A stretch of 32,241 bases of DNA from Rhizobacter sp. (GTDB taxonomy: Bacteria; Pseudomonadota; Gammaproteobacteria; Burkholderiales; Burkholderiaceae_C). Below are positions 1-9,082 of this stretch, piece by piece. The translations under genes were made by a program, and so were the position numbers. Position 1 is the stretch's first letter; each line of letters begins with the position of its first letter. The stretch covers positions 1 through 32,241 of the forward strand of contig JADGRJ010000015.1 in assembly GCA_017881025.1 (NCBI GenBank). The letters are read 5' to 3'. The notes under the pieces are model-generated. The model did not search any database, was not told the origin of the DNA, and saw nothing but the letters and a program-made list of their open reading frames with translations.

Positions 1-852
1 GTCGGCAACATGGGCATGGCGATGGCCGAGCGACTGCGCGAGCGCGGCGACGACGTTCTCGTGCGCGACGTCCGCGCCGATCGCGAGGCGATGGCCGAAC
101 GGTGCGGCGCGCAGGCCTGCGCGAGCCCGGCCGCGCTCGCTGCGCGCTGCGCGGTCGTGATCGTCGCCGTCGTCGATGCCGCGCAGACGGAAGATGTTCT
201 CTTCGGCAGCGACGGCGTCGCCGCGGCAGTGTCGCCGGGCGCGTGCGTCGTTCTCTGTCCGACGATCGCGCCGGACGGCGTCGAGCGGATCGCGGCGCGG
301 CTCGACGCGCTCGCCATCGACTGGATCGAAGCACCGATGTCGGGCGGGCCGGCGCGCGCGCGCGCCGGGACGATGAGCCTGATGGTCACGTGTCGCGAGC
401 ACGTCTTCGCGCGCCACGCGGCGCTGCTCGCGGCGCTGGCCGACCCGGTGTTCCGCCTCGGCGAGCGCGCCGGTGACGGCGCCCGCACCAAGCTCGTCAA
501 CAACCTGCTCGCGGCGATCAATCTCGCCGGCGCCGCCGAGGCGCTGGCGCTCGCCGAGCGCGTCGGCCTCGACCCGGCACGGACGCTTGCCGTGATCGAG
601 CGGTCGAGCGGTCAGAGCTGGATCGGCAGCGATCGCATGGCGCGCGCGCTCGCCGGCGATGCGGCGCCGCGCGCGCACACGACGCTGCTCGCCAAGGACA
701 GTCGGCTCGCGCTGGCGATGGCCACCGCGGCTGGCGCCGAGGCGAAGCTCGGGGCAGTCGCGGCGGCGACGTTCGCGAGCGCCGTCGCGCAGGGCCGAGG
801 CGACCTCGACGACTCGTGCCTGCTCGCCCTCCTGCGCGCGCCTTCTCCGTAG
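1..852 (+). CDS. NAD(P)-dependent oxidoreductase, 3-hydroxyisobutyrate dehydrogenase family (5' end outside window)
   Basis: Reading frame is open to the window edge (VGNMGMAMAERL, the tail of a GxGxxG Rossmann motif). EAPMSGGPARARAGTMSLMV matches the family substrate-binding signature and GDGARTKLVNNLLAAINLAGAAEAL matches the catalytic-lysine region. Confidence 0.88.
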   Translation, partial: VGNMGMAMAERLRERGDDVLVRDVRADREAMAERCGAQACASPAALAARCAVVIVAVVDAAQTEDVLFGSDGVAAAVSPGACVVLCPTIAPDGVERIAARLDALAIDWIEAPMSGGPARARAGTMSLMVTCREHVFARHAALLAALADPVFRLGERAGDGARTKLVNNLLAAINLAGAAEALALAERVGLDPARTLAVIERSSGQSWIGSDRMARALAGDAAPRAHTTLLAKDSRLALAMATAAGAEAKLGAVAAATFASAVAQGRGDLDDSCLLALLRAPSP

Positions 853-903
853 CAACGCTCGACCGTCGAGCGGTCGCCCTGGCAGGATCGATGTCGCCTT
901 CGC

Positions 904-1989
904 TCAGGCGGCCTGACGACCGCGGGCGCCGGCCAGCGCGGCGCACACCGCCGCCGTGACGTCGGCCGTCGTCGCGCTGCCGCCGAGGTCGCGCGTGTGC
1001 AAGCGCGGCTTGGCGGTCACCTGCTCGATCACCCGCATCAGGCGCGCCGCCGCCTTCACCTCGCCGAGGTGCTCGAGCATCATCACCGCCGACCAGAAGG
1101 TGCCGATCGGATTGGCGAGCCCCTGGCCCATGATGTCGAACGCCGAGCCGTGGATCGGCTCGAACATCGACGGGAAGCGGCGCTCGGGATCGATGTTGCC
1201 GGTCGGCGCGATGCCGAGGCTGCCGGCGAGCGCGGCGGCGAGGTCGCTCAGGATGTCGGCGTGCAGGTTGGTCGCGACCAGCGTGTCGAGCGACGCCGGC
1301 CGGTTGACCATGCGCGCTGTCGCCGCGTCGACGAGCTCCTTGTCCCAGCGGACGTCGGGAAACTCGCTCGCGACTTCAGCGGCGATCTCGTCCCACATGA
1401 CCATCGCGTGGCGCTGCGCGTTGCTCTTGGTGACGACGGTGAGGAGCTTCCTCGGCCGCGACTGCGCGAGGCGGAACGCGAAGCGCATGATCCGCTCGAC
1501 GCCGGCGCGCGTCATCATCGAGACGTCGGTCGCGACCTCGATCGGCAGGCCCTGGTGGACGCGTCCGCCGACGCCCGAGTACTCGCCCTCGCTGTTCTCG
1601 CGAACGATCACCCAGTCGAGGTCCTCGCGGCGGCAGCGCTTCAGCGGCGCGTCGATGCCGGGCAGGATCCGCGTCGGCCGCACGTTCGCGTACTGGTCGA
1701 GCCCCTGGCAGATCTTCAGGCGCAGGCCCCAGAGGGTGACGTGGTCGGGAATGTGCGGATCGCCGGCCGAGCCGAACAGGATCGCGTCCTTGCCGCCGAG
1801 CGCCTCGAGGCCGTTCGCCGGCATCATCTCGCCGTGGGCGCGAAACCAGTCGCCGCCCCAGCCGAAGTCCTCGAACTCGAACGCGAAGTCGCTGCCGGCG
1901 GCGACCGCCTCCAGCACCTCGCGGCCGGCGGGAACGACCTCCTTGCCGATGCCGTCGCCGGGAATCGTCGCGATGCGGTAGGTCTTCAT
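904..1989 (-). CDS. ttuC: Tartrate dehydrogenase / isopropylmalate-isocitrate dehydrogenase family
   Basis: MKTYRIATIPGDGIGKEVVPAG..., GSAGDPHIPDHVTLWGLRLKICQGLDQYANVRP, and the C-terminal GSAFDIMGQGLANPIGTFWSAVMMLEHLG are typical of TtuC-like beta-decarboxylating dehydrogenases. Confidence 0.88.
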   Translation of the reverse strand: MKTYRIATIPGDGIGKEVVPAGREVLEAVAAGSDFAFEFEDFGWGGDWFRAHGEMMPANGLEALGGKDAILFGSAGDPHIPDHVTLWGLRLKICQGLDQYANVRPTRILPGIDAPLKRCRREDLDWVIVRENSEGEYSGVGGRVHQGLPIEVATDVSMMTRAGVERIMRFAFRLAQSRPRKLLTVVTKSNAQRHAMVMWDEIAAEVASEFPDVRWDKELVDAATARMVNRPASLDTLVATNLHADILSDLAAALAGSLGIAPTGNIDPERRFPSMFEPIHGSAFDIMGQGLANPIGTFWSAVMMLEHLGEVKAAARLMRVIEQVTAKPRLHTRDLGGSATTADVTAAVCAALAGARGRQAA

Positions 1990-2009
1990 CGAGCGCTCTC
2001 GCGGCGGGC

Positions 2010-3533
2010 TCAGGCGGCGACGACCGGAATCTTGGCGATGCGCGCCTTCCATTCGGCCGGCCCGGTCTCGTGCACCGACGTGCCGTTGGCGTCGACGGCG
2101 ACGGTCACCGGCATGTCGACGACGTCGAACTCGTAGATCGCCTCCATGCCGAGGTCGGCGAAGCCGACGACCTTCGCCTGCTTGATCGCCTTCGAGACGA
2201 GGTAGGCAGCGCCGCCGACGCCCATCAGGTAGGCGCTCCTGTGCTTCCTGATCGCCTCGATCGCGGCCGGCCCGCGCTCGGCCTTGCCGATCATGGCAAT
2301 GAGGCCGGTCCGCGCCAGCATCATCTCGGTGAACTTGTCCATGCGCGTCGCCGTTGTCGGGCCCGCCGGGCCGACGACCTCGTCGCGAACCGGGTCGACC
2401 GGGCCGACGTAGTAGATGACGCGATTCGTGAAATCGACCGGCAGCGGCTCGCCCTTGGCGAGCATGTCCTGGATGCGCTTGTGCGCGGCGTCGCGACCGG
2501 TGAGCATCCTGCCGCGCAGGAGCAGCGTCTCGCCCGGCTTCCAGCTCGCGACTTCCTCCTTCGTCAGCGTGTCGAGGTCGACCTTCCTCGACTTGTTGTA
2601 GTCGGGCGCCCATTTCACGTCCGGCCAGAGGTCGAGGCTCGGAGGCTGGAGGTACGCGGGCCCCGAGCCGTCGAGGACGAAGTGGGCGTGGCGCGTCGCC
2701 GCGCAGTTCGGGATCATCGCCACGGGCTTGCTCGCCGCGTGCGTCGGCGCCATCGCGATCTTGACGTCGAGCACCGTCGCCAGGCCGCCGAGACCCTGCG
2801 CGCCGATGCCGAGCGCGTTGACCTTGTCGAACAGCTCGATGCGCAGCGCCTCGGTCTTGTTCCGCGGCCCGCGCTGCCTGAGCTCGTGCATGTCGATGTC
2901 TTCCATCAGGCTCTGCTTGGCGAGCAGCATCGCCCGCTCTGCGGTGCCGCCGATGCCGATGCCGAGAATCCCCGGCGGGCACCAGCCGGCGCCCATCGTC
3001 GGCACCGTCTTCAGCACCCAAGCGACGAGATCGTCGCTTGGGTTCATCATGATGAACTTCGACTTGTTCTCGCTGCCGCCGCCCTTGGCGGCGACGATCA
3101 CGTCGACCGTGTTGCCGGGGACGAGCGTCATCTCGACGACCGCCGGCGTGTTGTCCCTGGTGTTCTTCCGCTCGAAGTGCGGGTCGGCGACGATCGAGGC
3201 TCGCAGCGGGTTGTCGGCGTCGAGGTAGCCCTTCCTCACGCCGTCGTTGACGGCGTCCTCGACGCTGCCCGGGAAGCCCTCGAAGCGAACGTCCATGCCG
3301 ATCTTCAGGAACACGTTGACGATGCCGGTGTCCTGGCAGATCGGCCGCCGCCCCTCGGCGCACATCTTCGAGTTGGTGAGGATCTGGGCGATCGCGTCCT
3401 TCGCCGCCGGCGCCTGCTCGAGCTCGTAGGCGCGCGCCAGGTGGGCGATGTAGTCGGCCGGGTGGTAGAAGCTGATGTACTGCAGCGCGGCGGCGATGCT
3501 GTCGGCGAAGTCGGCGTGGCGGATCGTGGTCAT
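2010..3533 (-). CDS. fumA: Fumarate hydratase, class I (Fe-S dependent)
   Basis: 507 aa. GRRPICQDTGIVNVFLKIG, GGGSENKSKFIMMNPSDD and MGAGWCPPGILGIGIGGTAE are class I fumarase signatures; an alpha/beta-type fusion is present in one chain. Confidence 0.9.
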   Translation of the reverse strand: MTTIRHADFADSIAAALQYISFYHPADYIAHLARAYELEQAPAAKDAIAQILTNSKMCAEGRRPICQDTGIVNVFLKIGMDVRFEGFPGSVEDAVNDGVRKGYLDADNPLRASIVADPHFERKNTRDNTPAVVEMTLVPGNTVDVIVAAKGGGSENKSKFIMMNPSDDLVAWVLKTVPTMGAGWCPPGILGIGIGGTAERAMLLAKQSLMEDIDMHELRQRGPRNKTEALRIELFDKVNALGIGAQGLGGLATVLDVKIAMAPTHAASKPVAMIPNCAATRHAHFVLDGSGPAYLQPPSLDLWPDVKWAPDYNKSRKVDLDTLTKEEVASWKPGETLLLRGRMLTGRDAAHKRIQDMLAKGEPLPVDFTNRVIYYVGPVDPVRDEVVGPAGPTTATRMDKFTEMMLARTGLIAMIGKAERGPAAIEAIRKHRSAYLMGVGGAAYLVSKAIKQAKVVGFADLGMEAIYEFDVVDMPVTVAVDANGTSVHETGPAEWKARIAKIPVVAA

Positions 3534-3769
3534 GATCGGTGTCGATGGCAGGCAGCCCGCAAGTCTACGACCCGCCGAACGGACCGTACATGACCCCGAG
3601 GATCAGGACCTTCATCGAAGCCGAAACGGCCGGCGGCGTGGCGCTGGCGCTCGCCGCGGGGGGCGGGACGGGGAGCAGGGCCATCGTGTCCTTCGTTTGC
3701 GGGCGCACAAGTTGTCGGGTCCGCACATGAGGTAAAAGAGGCGGTCGCGATCGCAGGAGGACATCGAAC

Positions 3770-5734
3770 ATGAGCTCAGAACCACACGTCTACCCACCGC
3801 CGGCTGCCGCCGTGAAGGGCGCCTGGGTGTCCGGCATGCCCGCCTACCAGGCGCTGTGCGACGAGGCGGCGCGCGACTACACGGGCTACTGGGCGCGCCT
3901 GGCGCGCGAGCTGATCAGCTGGCGGACGCCGTTCAAGAAGGTGCTCAACGCCGACAAGCCGCCGTTCTTCAAGTGGTTCGAGGACGGCACGCTCAACGCC
4001 TCGTACAACTGCCTCGACCGCAACGTCGAGAACGGCCTCGGCGACAAGACGGCGATCATCTTCGAAGCCGACGACGGCAAGGTCACCAAGGTCACGTACA
4101 GCGAGCTCCTGGCGCAAACCTGCCGCCTCGCCAACGCGATGAAGGCGCGCGGCATCGTCAAGGGCGACCGCGTCGTCATCTACATGCCGATGTCGATCGA
4201 GGGCGTCGTCGCGATGCTCGCCTGCGCGCGCGTTGGCGCGCCCCACTCGGTCGTCTTCGGCGGCTTTTCCGCGCAGAGCCTGCGCGACCGCATCGCCGAC
4301 ACCGGCGCCGTGCTGGTGGTCACCGCCGACGAGCAGCTGCGCGGCGGCAAGGCGCTGCCGCTGAAGGCGATCGTCGACGAGGCGCTGAGCGGTCCGGGCC
4401 ACGCGGTGCGCGACGTCATCGTCTACCGGCGCACCGGCGGCAAGGTCGACTTCGTCGCGCCGCGCGACAAGTGGCTGCATGAGCTGGTCGGGAACGAGCC
4501 TTCGACGTGCGAGCCGGAATGGGTGCTCGCCGAGCATCCGCTCTTCCTTCTCTACACGTCGGGATCGACCGGCAAGCCGAAGGGCGTGCAGCACTCGACC
4601 GGCGGCTATCTGGTGCAGGCGGCGCTGACGACGAAGTGGACCTTCGACCTCAAGCCCGGCGACGTCTTCTGGTGCACCGCCGACATCGGCTGGGTCACCG
4701 GCCACACCTACATCACGTACGGGCCGCTCGCGCTCGGCGGCACCGAGGTCGTCTTCGAAGGCATCCCCACTTACCCCGATGCGGGCCGCTTCTGGCAGAC
4801 GATCGCCAAGCACAAGGTCTCGGTCTTCTACACCGCGCCGACGGCGATCCGCGCGCTCATCAAGACAGCCGAAGGGAACGACAAGGTCCACCCCAAGAGC
4901 TACGACCTGTCGAGCCTGCGCATCCTCGGCACCGTCGGCGAGCCGATCAACCCCGCGGCCTGGGAGTGGTATCACAAGAATGTCGGCGGCGGCCGCTGCC
5001 CGATCGTCGACACCTGGTGGCAAACCGAGACCGGCGGCCACATGATCACGCCGCTGCCGGGCGCGACGCCGCTCGTTCCGGGTTCGTGCACCTTGCCGTT
5101 CCCGGGCATCGACGCGGCGATCGTCGACGAGCAGGGCCACGACGTGCCGAACGGCACGGGCGGCATCCTCGTCATCAAGAAGCCGTGGCCGGGAATGATC
5201 CGCACGATCTGGGGCGACTCGGAGCGCTACGCCAGGAGCTACTACCCGGAAGAGTTCCACGGCAAGTACTACCTCGCCGGCGACGGCGCGAGCCGCGACG
5301 AGAAGACCGGCTACTTCACGATCACCGGCCGCATCGACGACGTCCTCAACGTCAGCGGCCACCGCATGGGGACGATGGAGATCGAGTCGGCGCTTGTCGC
5401 GCACACGGCGCTCGTCGCCGAGGCCGCTGTCGTCGGCCGACCCGACGAGACGACCGGCGAGGCGATCTGCGCCTTCGTGGTCCTCAAGCGTCCGCGCCCG
5501 ACCGGCGAGGAGGCGAAGAAGATCGCCAAGGAGCTGCGCGACTGGGTCGCCAAGGAGATCGGCCCGATCGCCAAGCCGAAGGACATCCGCTTTGGCGACA
5601 ACCTGCCGAAGACGCGCAGCGGCAAGATCATGCGCCGGCTGCTGCGCTCGGTGGCCAACGACGAGAAGATCACCCAGGACACGTCGACGCTCGAGAACCC
5701 GGCGATCCTCGAGCAGCTGGCGGAGAAGAACTGA
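3770..5734 (+). CDS. acs: Acetyl-CoA synthetase (acetate--CoA ligase)
   Basis: 654 aa. [21 protein letters not shown] adenylation motif, [17 protein letters not shown], and the C-terminal [16 protein letters not shown] acetylation-site motif. Confidence 0.96.
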   Translation: MSSEPHVYPPPAAAVKGAWVSGMPAYQALCDEAARDYTGYWARLARELISWRTPFKKVLNADKPPFFKWFEDGTLNASYNCLDRNVENGLGDKTAIIFEADDGKVTKVTYSELLAQTCRLANAMKARGIVKGDRVVIYMPMSIEGVVAMLACARVGAPHSVVFGGFSAQSLRDRIADTGAVLVVTADEQLRGGKALPLKAIVDEALSGPGHAVRDVIVYRRTGGKVDFVAPRDKWLHELVGNEPSTCEPEWVLAEHPLFLLYTSGSTGKPKGVQHSTGGYLVQAALTTKWTFDLKPGDVFWCTADIGWVTGHTYITYGPLALGGTEVVFEGIPTYPDAGRFWQTIAKHKVSVFYTAPTAIRALIKTAEGNDKVHPKSYDLSSLRILGTVGEPINPAAWEWYHKNVGGGRCPIVDTWWQTETGGHMITPLPGATPLVPGSCTLPFPGIDAAIVDEQGHDVPNGTGGILVIKKPWPGMIRTIWGDSERYARSYYPEEFHGKYYLAGDGASRDEKTGYFTITGRIDDVLNVSGHRMGTMEIESALVAHTALVAEAAVVGRPDETTGEAICAFVVLKRPRPTGEEAKKIAKELRDWVAKEIGPIAKPKDIRFGDNLPKTRSGKIMRRLLRSVANDEKITQDTSTLENPAILEQLAEKN

Positions 5735-5750
5735 GCTTCGTCCGGCGCCG

Positions 5751-6140
5751 ATGAAGCCGGTCTTCCACCTCGTCGCCGGCGCGCCCGATCCGGTCGCGCC
5801 GTTCAGCCACGCGGTCGAGGCCGACGGCTGGATCTTCCTGACCGGGCAGATGCCTTTTCCGTCGACTTCGGTCGACGAGGCCTACCCCGAGGGCATCGAG
5901 GCGCAGACGCATCAGGTGATCCGCAACCTCGACACCGTGCTGCGCGGCCTCGGCCTCGGCCTCGGCCATGTCGTCTCGGCGCGCATCTTCCTCACCCGCT
6001 TCGACGAGGACTACGCGCCCATGAACGCGGTCTACGCCAGCTACTTTCCCGCAGGGCGGCGGCCGGCGCGCACCTGCGTCGGCGTCAGCGCGCTCGCCAA
6101 GGGCGCGCGCGTCGAGATCGAGTTCGTCGCGAGGCGCTAG
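5751..6140 (+). CDS. RidA family (YjgF/YER057c/UK114) protein
   Basis: 129 aa: MKPVFHLVAGAPDPVAPFSHAVEADGWIFLTGQMPF ... RRPARTCVGVSALAKGARVEIEFVAR. Starts 16 nt after the acs stop. Confidence 0.9.
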   Translation: MKPVFHLVAGAPDPVAPFSHAVEADGWIFLTGQMPFPSTSVDEAYPEGIEAQTHQVIRNLDTVLRGLGLGLGHVVSARIFLTRFDEDYAPMNAVYASYFPAGRRPARTCVGVSALAKGARVEIEFVARR

Positions 6141-6160
6141 GGCCTAGGCCAGCGCCGGCG

Positions 6161-6949
6161 ATGCAAGCGCCGCAAGCCCTCGTCGACGACGCCCGGCGTC
6201 GCGTCGATCGCGCCCGGCGCATCGTCGTCCTGACCGGCGCGGGCATCTCGACCGAATCGGGAATCCCTGACTTTCGTGGCCCGCGCGGCGTGTGGACGAA
6301 GAATCCCGCCGCCGAGAAGCAGTCGACGATCCAGCACTACCTCGCCGATGTCGAGGTGCGCAAGGCCGCCTGGCGCTCGCGCGTCGATTCGCCGGCGTGG
6401 TCGGCCGAGCCGAACGTCGGCCACCGCGCCCTCGTCGCGCTCGAGCGGCGCGGCACGCTGCACGCGCTCGTCACCCAGAACATCGACGAGCTGCACCAGC
6501 GGGCCGGGCAGTCGGCCGCGCTCGTCGTCGAGGTGCACGGCAGCATGCGCCGCGTCATGTGCTGGCAGTGCGGCCGGCGCGCGCCGATGGACGAGGCGCT
6601 GGCGCGAGTCCGCGCCGGCGAGGACGATCCGCACTGCCTCGACTGCGGCGGCATCCTGAAGAGCGACACGATCTCGTTCGGCCAGGCGCTGGTCCCGGAA
6701 GTGATCGATCGCGCGATGGCGGCGGCCGCCGCTGCCGATCTTCTGCTCGCCGTCGGCACGACGCTGCAGGTGCAGCCCGTTGCCAGCATGGTCCCGATCG
6801 CGGCGCGCGCGGGCGCAGAAATCATCATCGTCAACGATCAGGACACGGCGCTGGACGAGCTCGCCGACGTCGTCATCCGCGCGCCGATCGGCGCGGTGCT
6901 CACGGCGATCTGCGGCGGTGTCGCGAGCGCTCAGGACTCGAGCCGGTAG
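6161..6949 (+). CDS. Sir2-family NAD-dependent protein deacylase
   Basis: GAGISTESGIPDFRG, TQNIDELHQRAG, VHGSMRRVMCWQCG ... HCLDCGG (two zinc CxxC pairs), VGTTLQVQPVASM. Confidence 0.94.
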   Translation: MQAPQALVDDARRRVDRARRIVVLTGAGISTESGIPDFRGPRGVWTKNPAAEKQSTIQHYLADVEVRKAAWRSRVDSPAWSAEPNVGHRALVALERRGTLHALVTQNIDELHQRAGQSAALVVEVHGSMRRVMCWQCGRRAPMDEALARVRAGEDDPHCLDCGGILKSDTISFGQALVPEVIDRAMAAAAAADLLLAVGTTLQVQPVASMVPIAARAGAEIIIVNDQDTALDELADVVIRAPIGAVLTAICGGVASAQDSSR

Positions 6950-8970
6950 AGGCACATCCAGTCGTCGGGCTCGGCCGAGCCGGGCTTCTTGACGTTGAAG
7001 CGGTCACCGCCGTCGGGCGCCTGCAGCGGCGACGTTCGCCAGAGCGAGGGACGCTCGAGAAACTGCTGGCGGAACTCCTCGGTCGCCCAGATCTGGCCGG
7101 CTTCCACGCGCGGCTCGACGCGGGCCGCGCAGAGGATCGCGTCGCCGCCGACGATCACCGTGCGCTGGCTGGCGCCTCTGCGGTCCGTCTGCACGGGGCC
7201 GTAGTGGAGTGCGATCCGCAGGCGCGGATGGCCCGGGGCCTGGTAGACCGCGTCCATCAGGTGGCGCGCCGTCTGCGCCAGCGCGACCGGATCATCGGCC
7301 GCGATCAGGGCGGCGTCGCCGGCGCGGATCTCGGTGATCGCGGCGGGCGGTGCCCAGCGCCGCACCGCTTCCTCGAGGGCAGCGCGGACCGGGCCGTCGA
7401 GCCCGGAGCGCATCAGGTTGGCGAAGCCCTGCACGTCTGCCTTCAGCACGCAGGACTGGCGCACGTCGAGGGTCCGCTCGACCGGGCCCGACTCGCGCCA
7501 CGGCCGGTCGTAGCCGACGATGTTGACCCGGTCGATGCGTTGCAGGAAGGCGGTGTTGTTGCGCGCGATCACGTCGAACAGCACCGGGTGGATCAGGTAG
7601 TGGGTCGCCCGAGGCAGGATGCCGTTGGTCTCGAGCGTCGCCTCGCCGGGGCGCAGGAAGCGTTGCCGCCATTCGCCGCGAACGCGGTCGTGCTGCACGT
7701 AGCCGAGCAGGCCGACGCGGTAGAGCGAGCTGAACGCATCCTGTCCGTCGTGCACCTCGTCCTCGCCGCCGATCGCTTCCAGCTCGGCGCGGCTGATGAC
7801 GTGGCCCGGCAGGCGATCGAAGAGCAGCTCGGGCTTGAGGCCGGAAACGTAGGGAGCGATCTCGGCCAGGTACTCGTGCGCGATCTCGGTCGCCGCCTGG
7901 TTGATTGCCTCCTTGAGGCGGTATTCGTTGCGGCGCTCGTCGGGGCGCAGCGCCGTCAGCCGCTCGCCGATCGTCATCAGGTCGCGCGGCCGCAGCAGCG
8001 TGTGGCGGCACAGGTATTCGAACGCGTCTTCCTCCTCGTGCGTGTGGACGTCGGTGACGCTGAGGCGGCCGAGGAAGGCCTCGAGCGGGTTGCTGCGCAC
8101 GCGCTCGGCCAGGACCATGCGATCGGTCCTCACGAGACGCACGTTGTTGACGAAGATCTCGCGCAGGCTTTCCGGCGTGTAGACGATGTCGACCGCGCTG
8201 CCGCGGTACTGCTGGAGCATCGCCGTTCGCTGCGGCCAGCGCGCATAGGCCTCCTTGCGGATCGCCGCGAACACCTTGAGGTGATGGTTGATGCGGCGCA
8301 GCTGGTAGGCGACCTCGACCAGCCCGAGCTGCGAGAAGTACCAGACGTTGGGCGACAGCTCGCCGGTCACGCTCGGGCTCGCCGGCATGTCTTCGACGTG
8401 CTTGTTGAAATACTCGTCGATGCCGTCGATGAAGATCGCCAGGGGCGCGTTGAGCGCGCGCAGGCGCGGCACCAGGTGCCCGTCGGTCTCGGTGGCGCAG
8501 CGCTGCAGCTCGCTCGGCGTGAAGTCGAGCAGGCGGACGAAGTGGTCGATGACGCTGTGCAGGCGCGAATCGGCGATCAGGCCACCCAGCCGGGCGCCGA
8601 CCTTGAGGTCCTCGATGGCATCGAAGTGCTTGAGCGCCGCCATGGCGATCGCCGACAGCCACACCTTCGACCACGGCAGCGGCGAAGCGGAGAACAGGGC
8701 GATCGATTCGCGGCCGAAGATCTTGTCGCCGATCGGCTTGTCGAGCAGGTTGCCGCTCGGCAGGCAGGCCGCGTGGCCTTCTCTCTGGTACAGGACCCGC
8801 TTGGCCTTGAGCAGGAGGGTCTTGCCGAAGCCCTTGGTGCCGATGACGACGAACTTGTCGTCGCGCCCCGGCGTGAGGAAGGCGTCGATCTCGGGCGTGC
8901 GGTGGAGCAGCGACTCGTCGAAATCCTCGGCCACCCGGATGTCATCGGCATCCACGGTCCACGCGCGCAT
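6931..8970 (-). CDS. P-loop ATPase fused to a C-terminal class III nucleotide-cyclase-like domain
   Basis: 679 aa. Walker A GTKGFGKT (8818-8841), Walker B LAIFIDGIDEYF. C-terminal cyclase-fold motifs: SCVLKADVQGFANLM, EIRAGDAALIA, LRIALHYGPVQ, GGDAILCAARVEPRVEAGQIWATEEF. Confidence 0.85.
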   Translation of the reverse strand: MRAWTVDADDIRVAEDFDESLLHRTPEIDAFLTPGRDDKFVVIGTKGFGKTLLLKAKRVLYQREGHAACLPSGNLLDKPIGDKIFGRESIALFSASPLPWSKVWLSAIAMAALKHFDAIEDLKVGARLGGLIADSRLHSVIDHFVRLLDFTPSELQRCATETDGHLVPRLRALNAPLAIFIDGIDEYFNKHVEDMPASPSVTGELSPNVWYFSQLGLVEVAYQLRRINHHLKVFAAIRKEAYARWPQRTAMLQQYRGSAVDIVYTPESLREIFVNNVRLVRTDRMVLAERVRSNPLEAFLGRLSVTDVHTHEEEDAFEYLCRHTLLRPRDLMTIGERLTALRPDERRNEYRLKEAINQAATEIAHEYLAEIAPYVSGLKPELLFDRLPGHVISRAELEAIGGEDEVHDGQDAFSSLYRVGLLGYVQHDRVRGEWRQRFLRPGEATLETNGILPRATHYLIHPVLFDVIARNNTAFLQRIDRVNIVGYDRPWRESGPVERTLDVRQSCVLKADVQGFANLMRSGLDGPVRAALEEAVRRWAPPAAITEIRAGDAALIAADDPVALAQTARHLMDAVYQAPGHPRLRIALHYGPVQTDRRGASQRTVIVGGDAILCAARVEPRVEAGQIWATEEFRQQFLERPSLWRTSPLQAPDGGDRFNVKKPGSAEPDDWMCLYRLES

Positions 8971-9082
8971 CGCAACTTCCCCACGGACACTCGATGGCGA
9001 CGAGCATAGAGCCTGGTCGCGCGAGCGTCCAGCCGGCGCCGGGGCGCGAGAATCGCCCCATGTCGCTGATCCGCGTCGCGCC

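Noticed and set aside
904-3363. 819-aa minus-strand ORF as one fusion protein
   Set aside because: The N-terminal part is an out-of-frame read of fumarase; only the MKTYRIAT... segment (904-1989) has family motifs.
3776-5404. 542-aa minus-strand ORF opposite acs
   Set aside because: Antisense to the very well-supported acs; Arg/Asp/Val-rich shadow frame.
6161-8970. Sir2 next to an ATPase as a SIR2-HerA-like defence system
   Set aside because: Genes are convergent with a 19-nt end overlap, not an operon. The sirtuin has the zinc CxxC pairs of protein deacylases and groups with acs; the ATPase is not recognisably HerA.
6292-9009. 905-aa plus-strand ORF
   Set aside because: Out-of-frame over sir2 and antisense to the ATPase-cyclase gene; shadow ORF composition.
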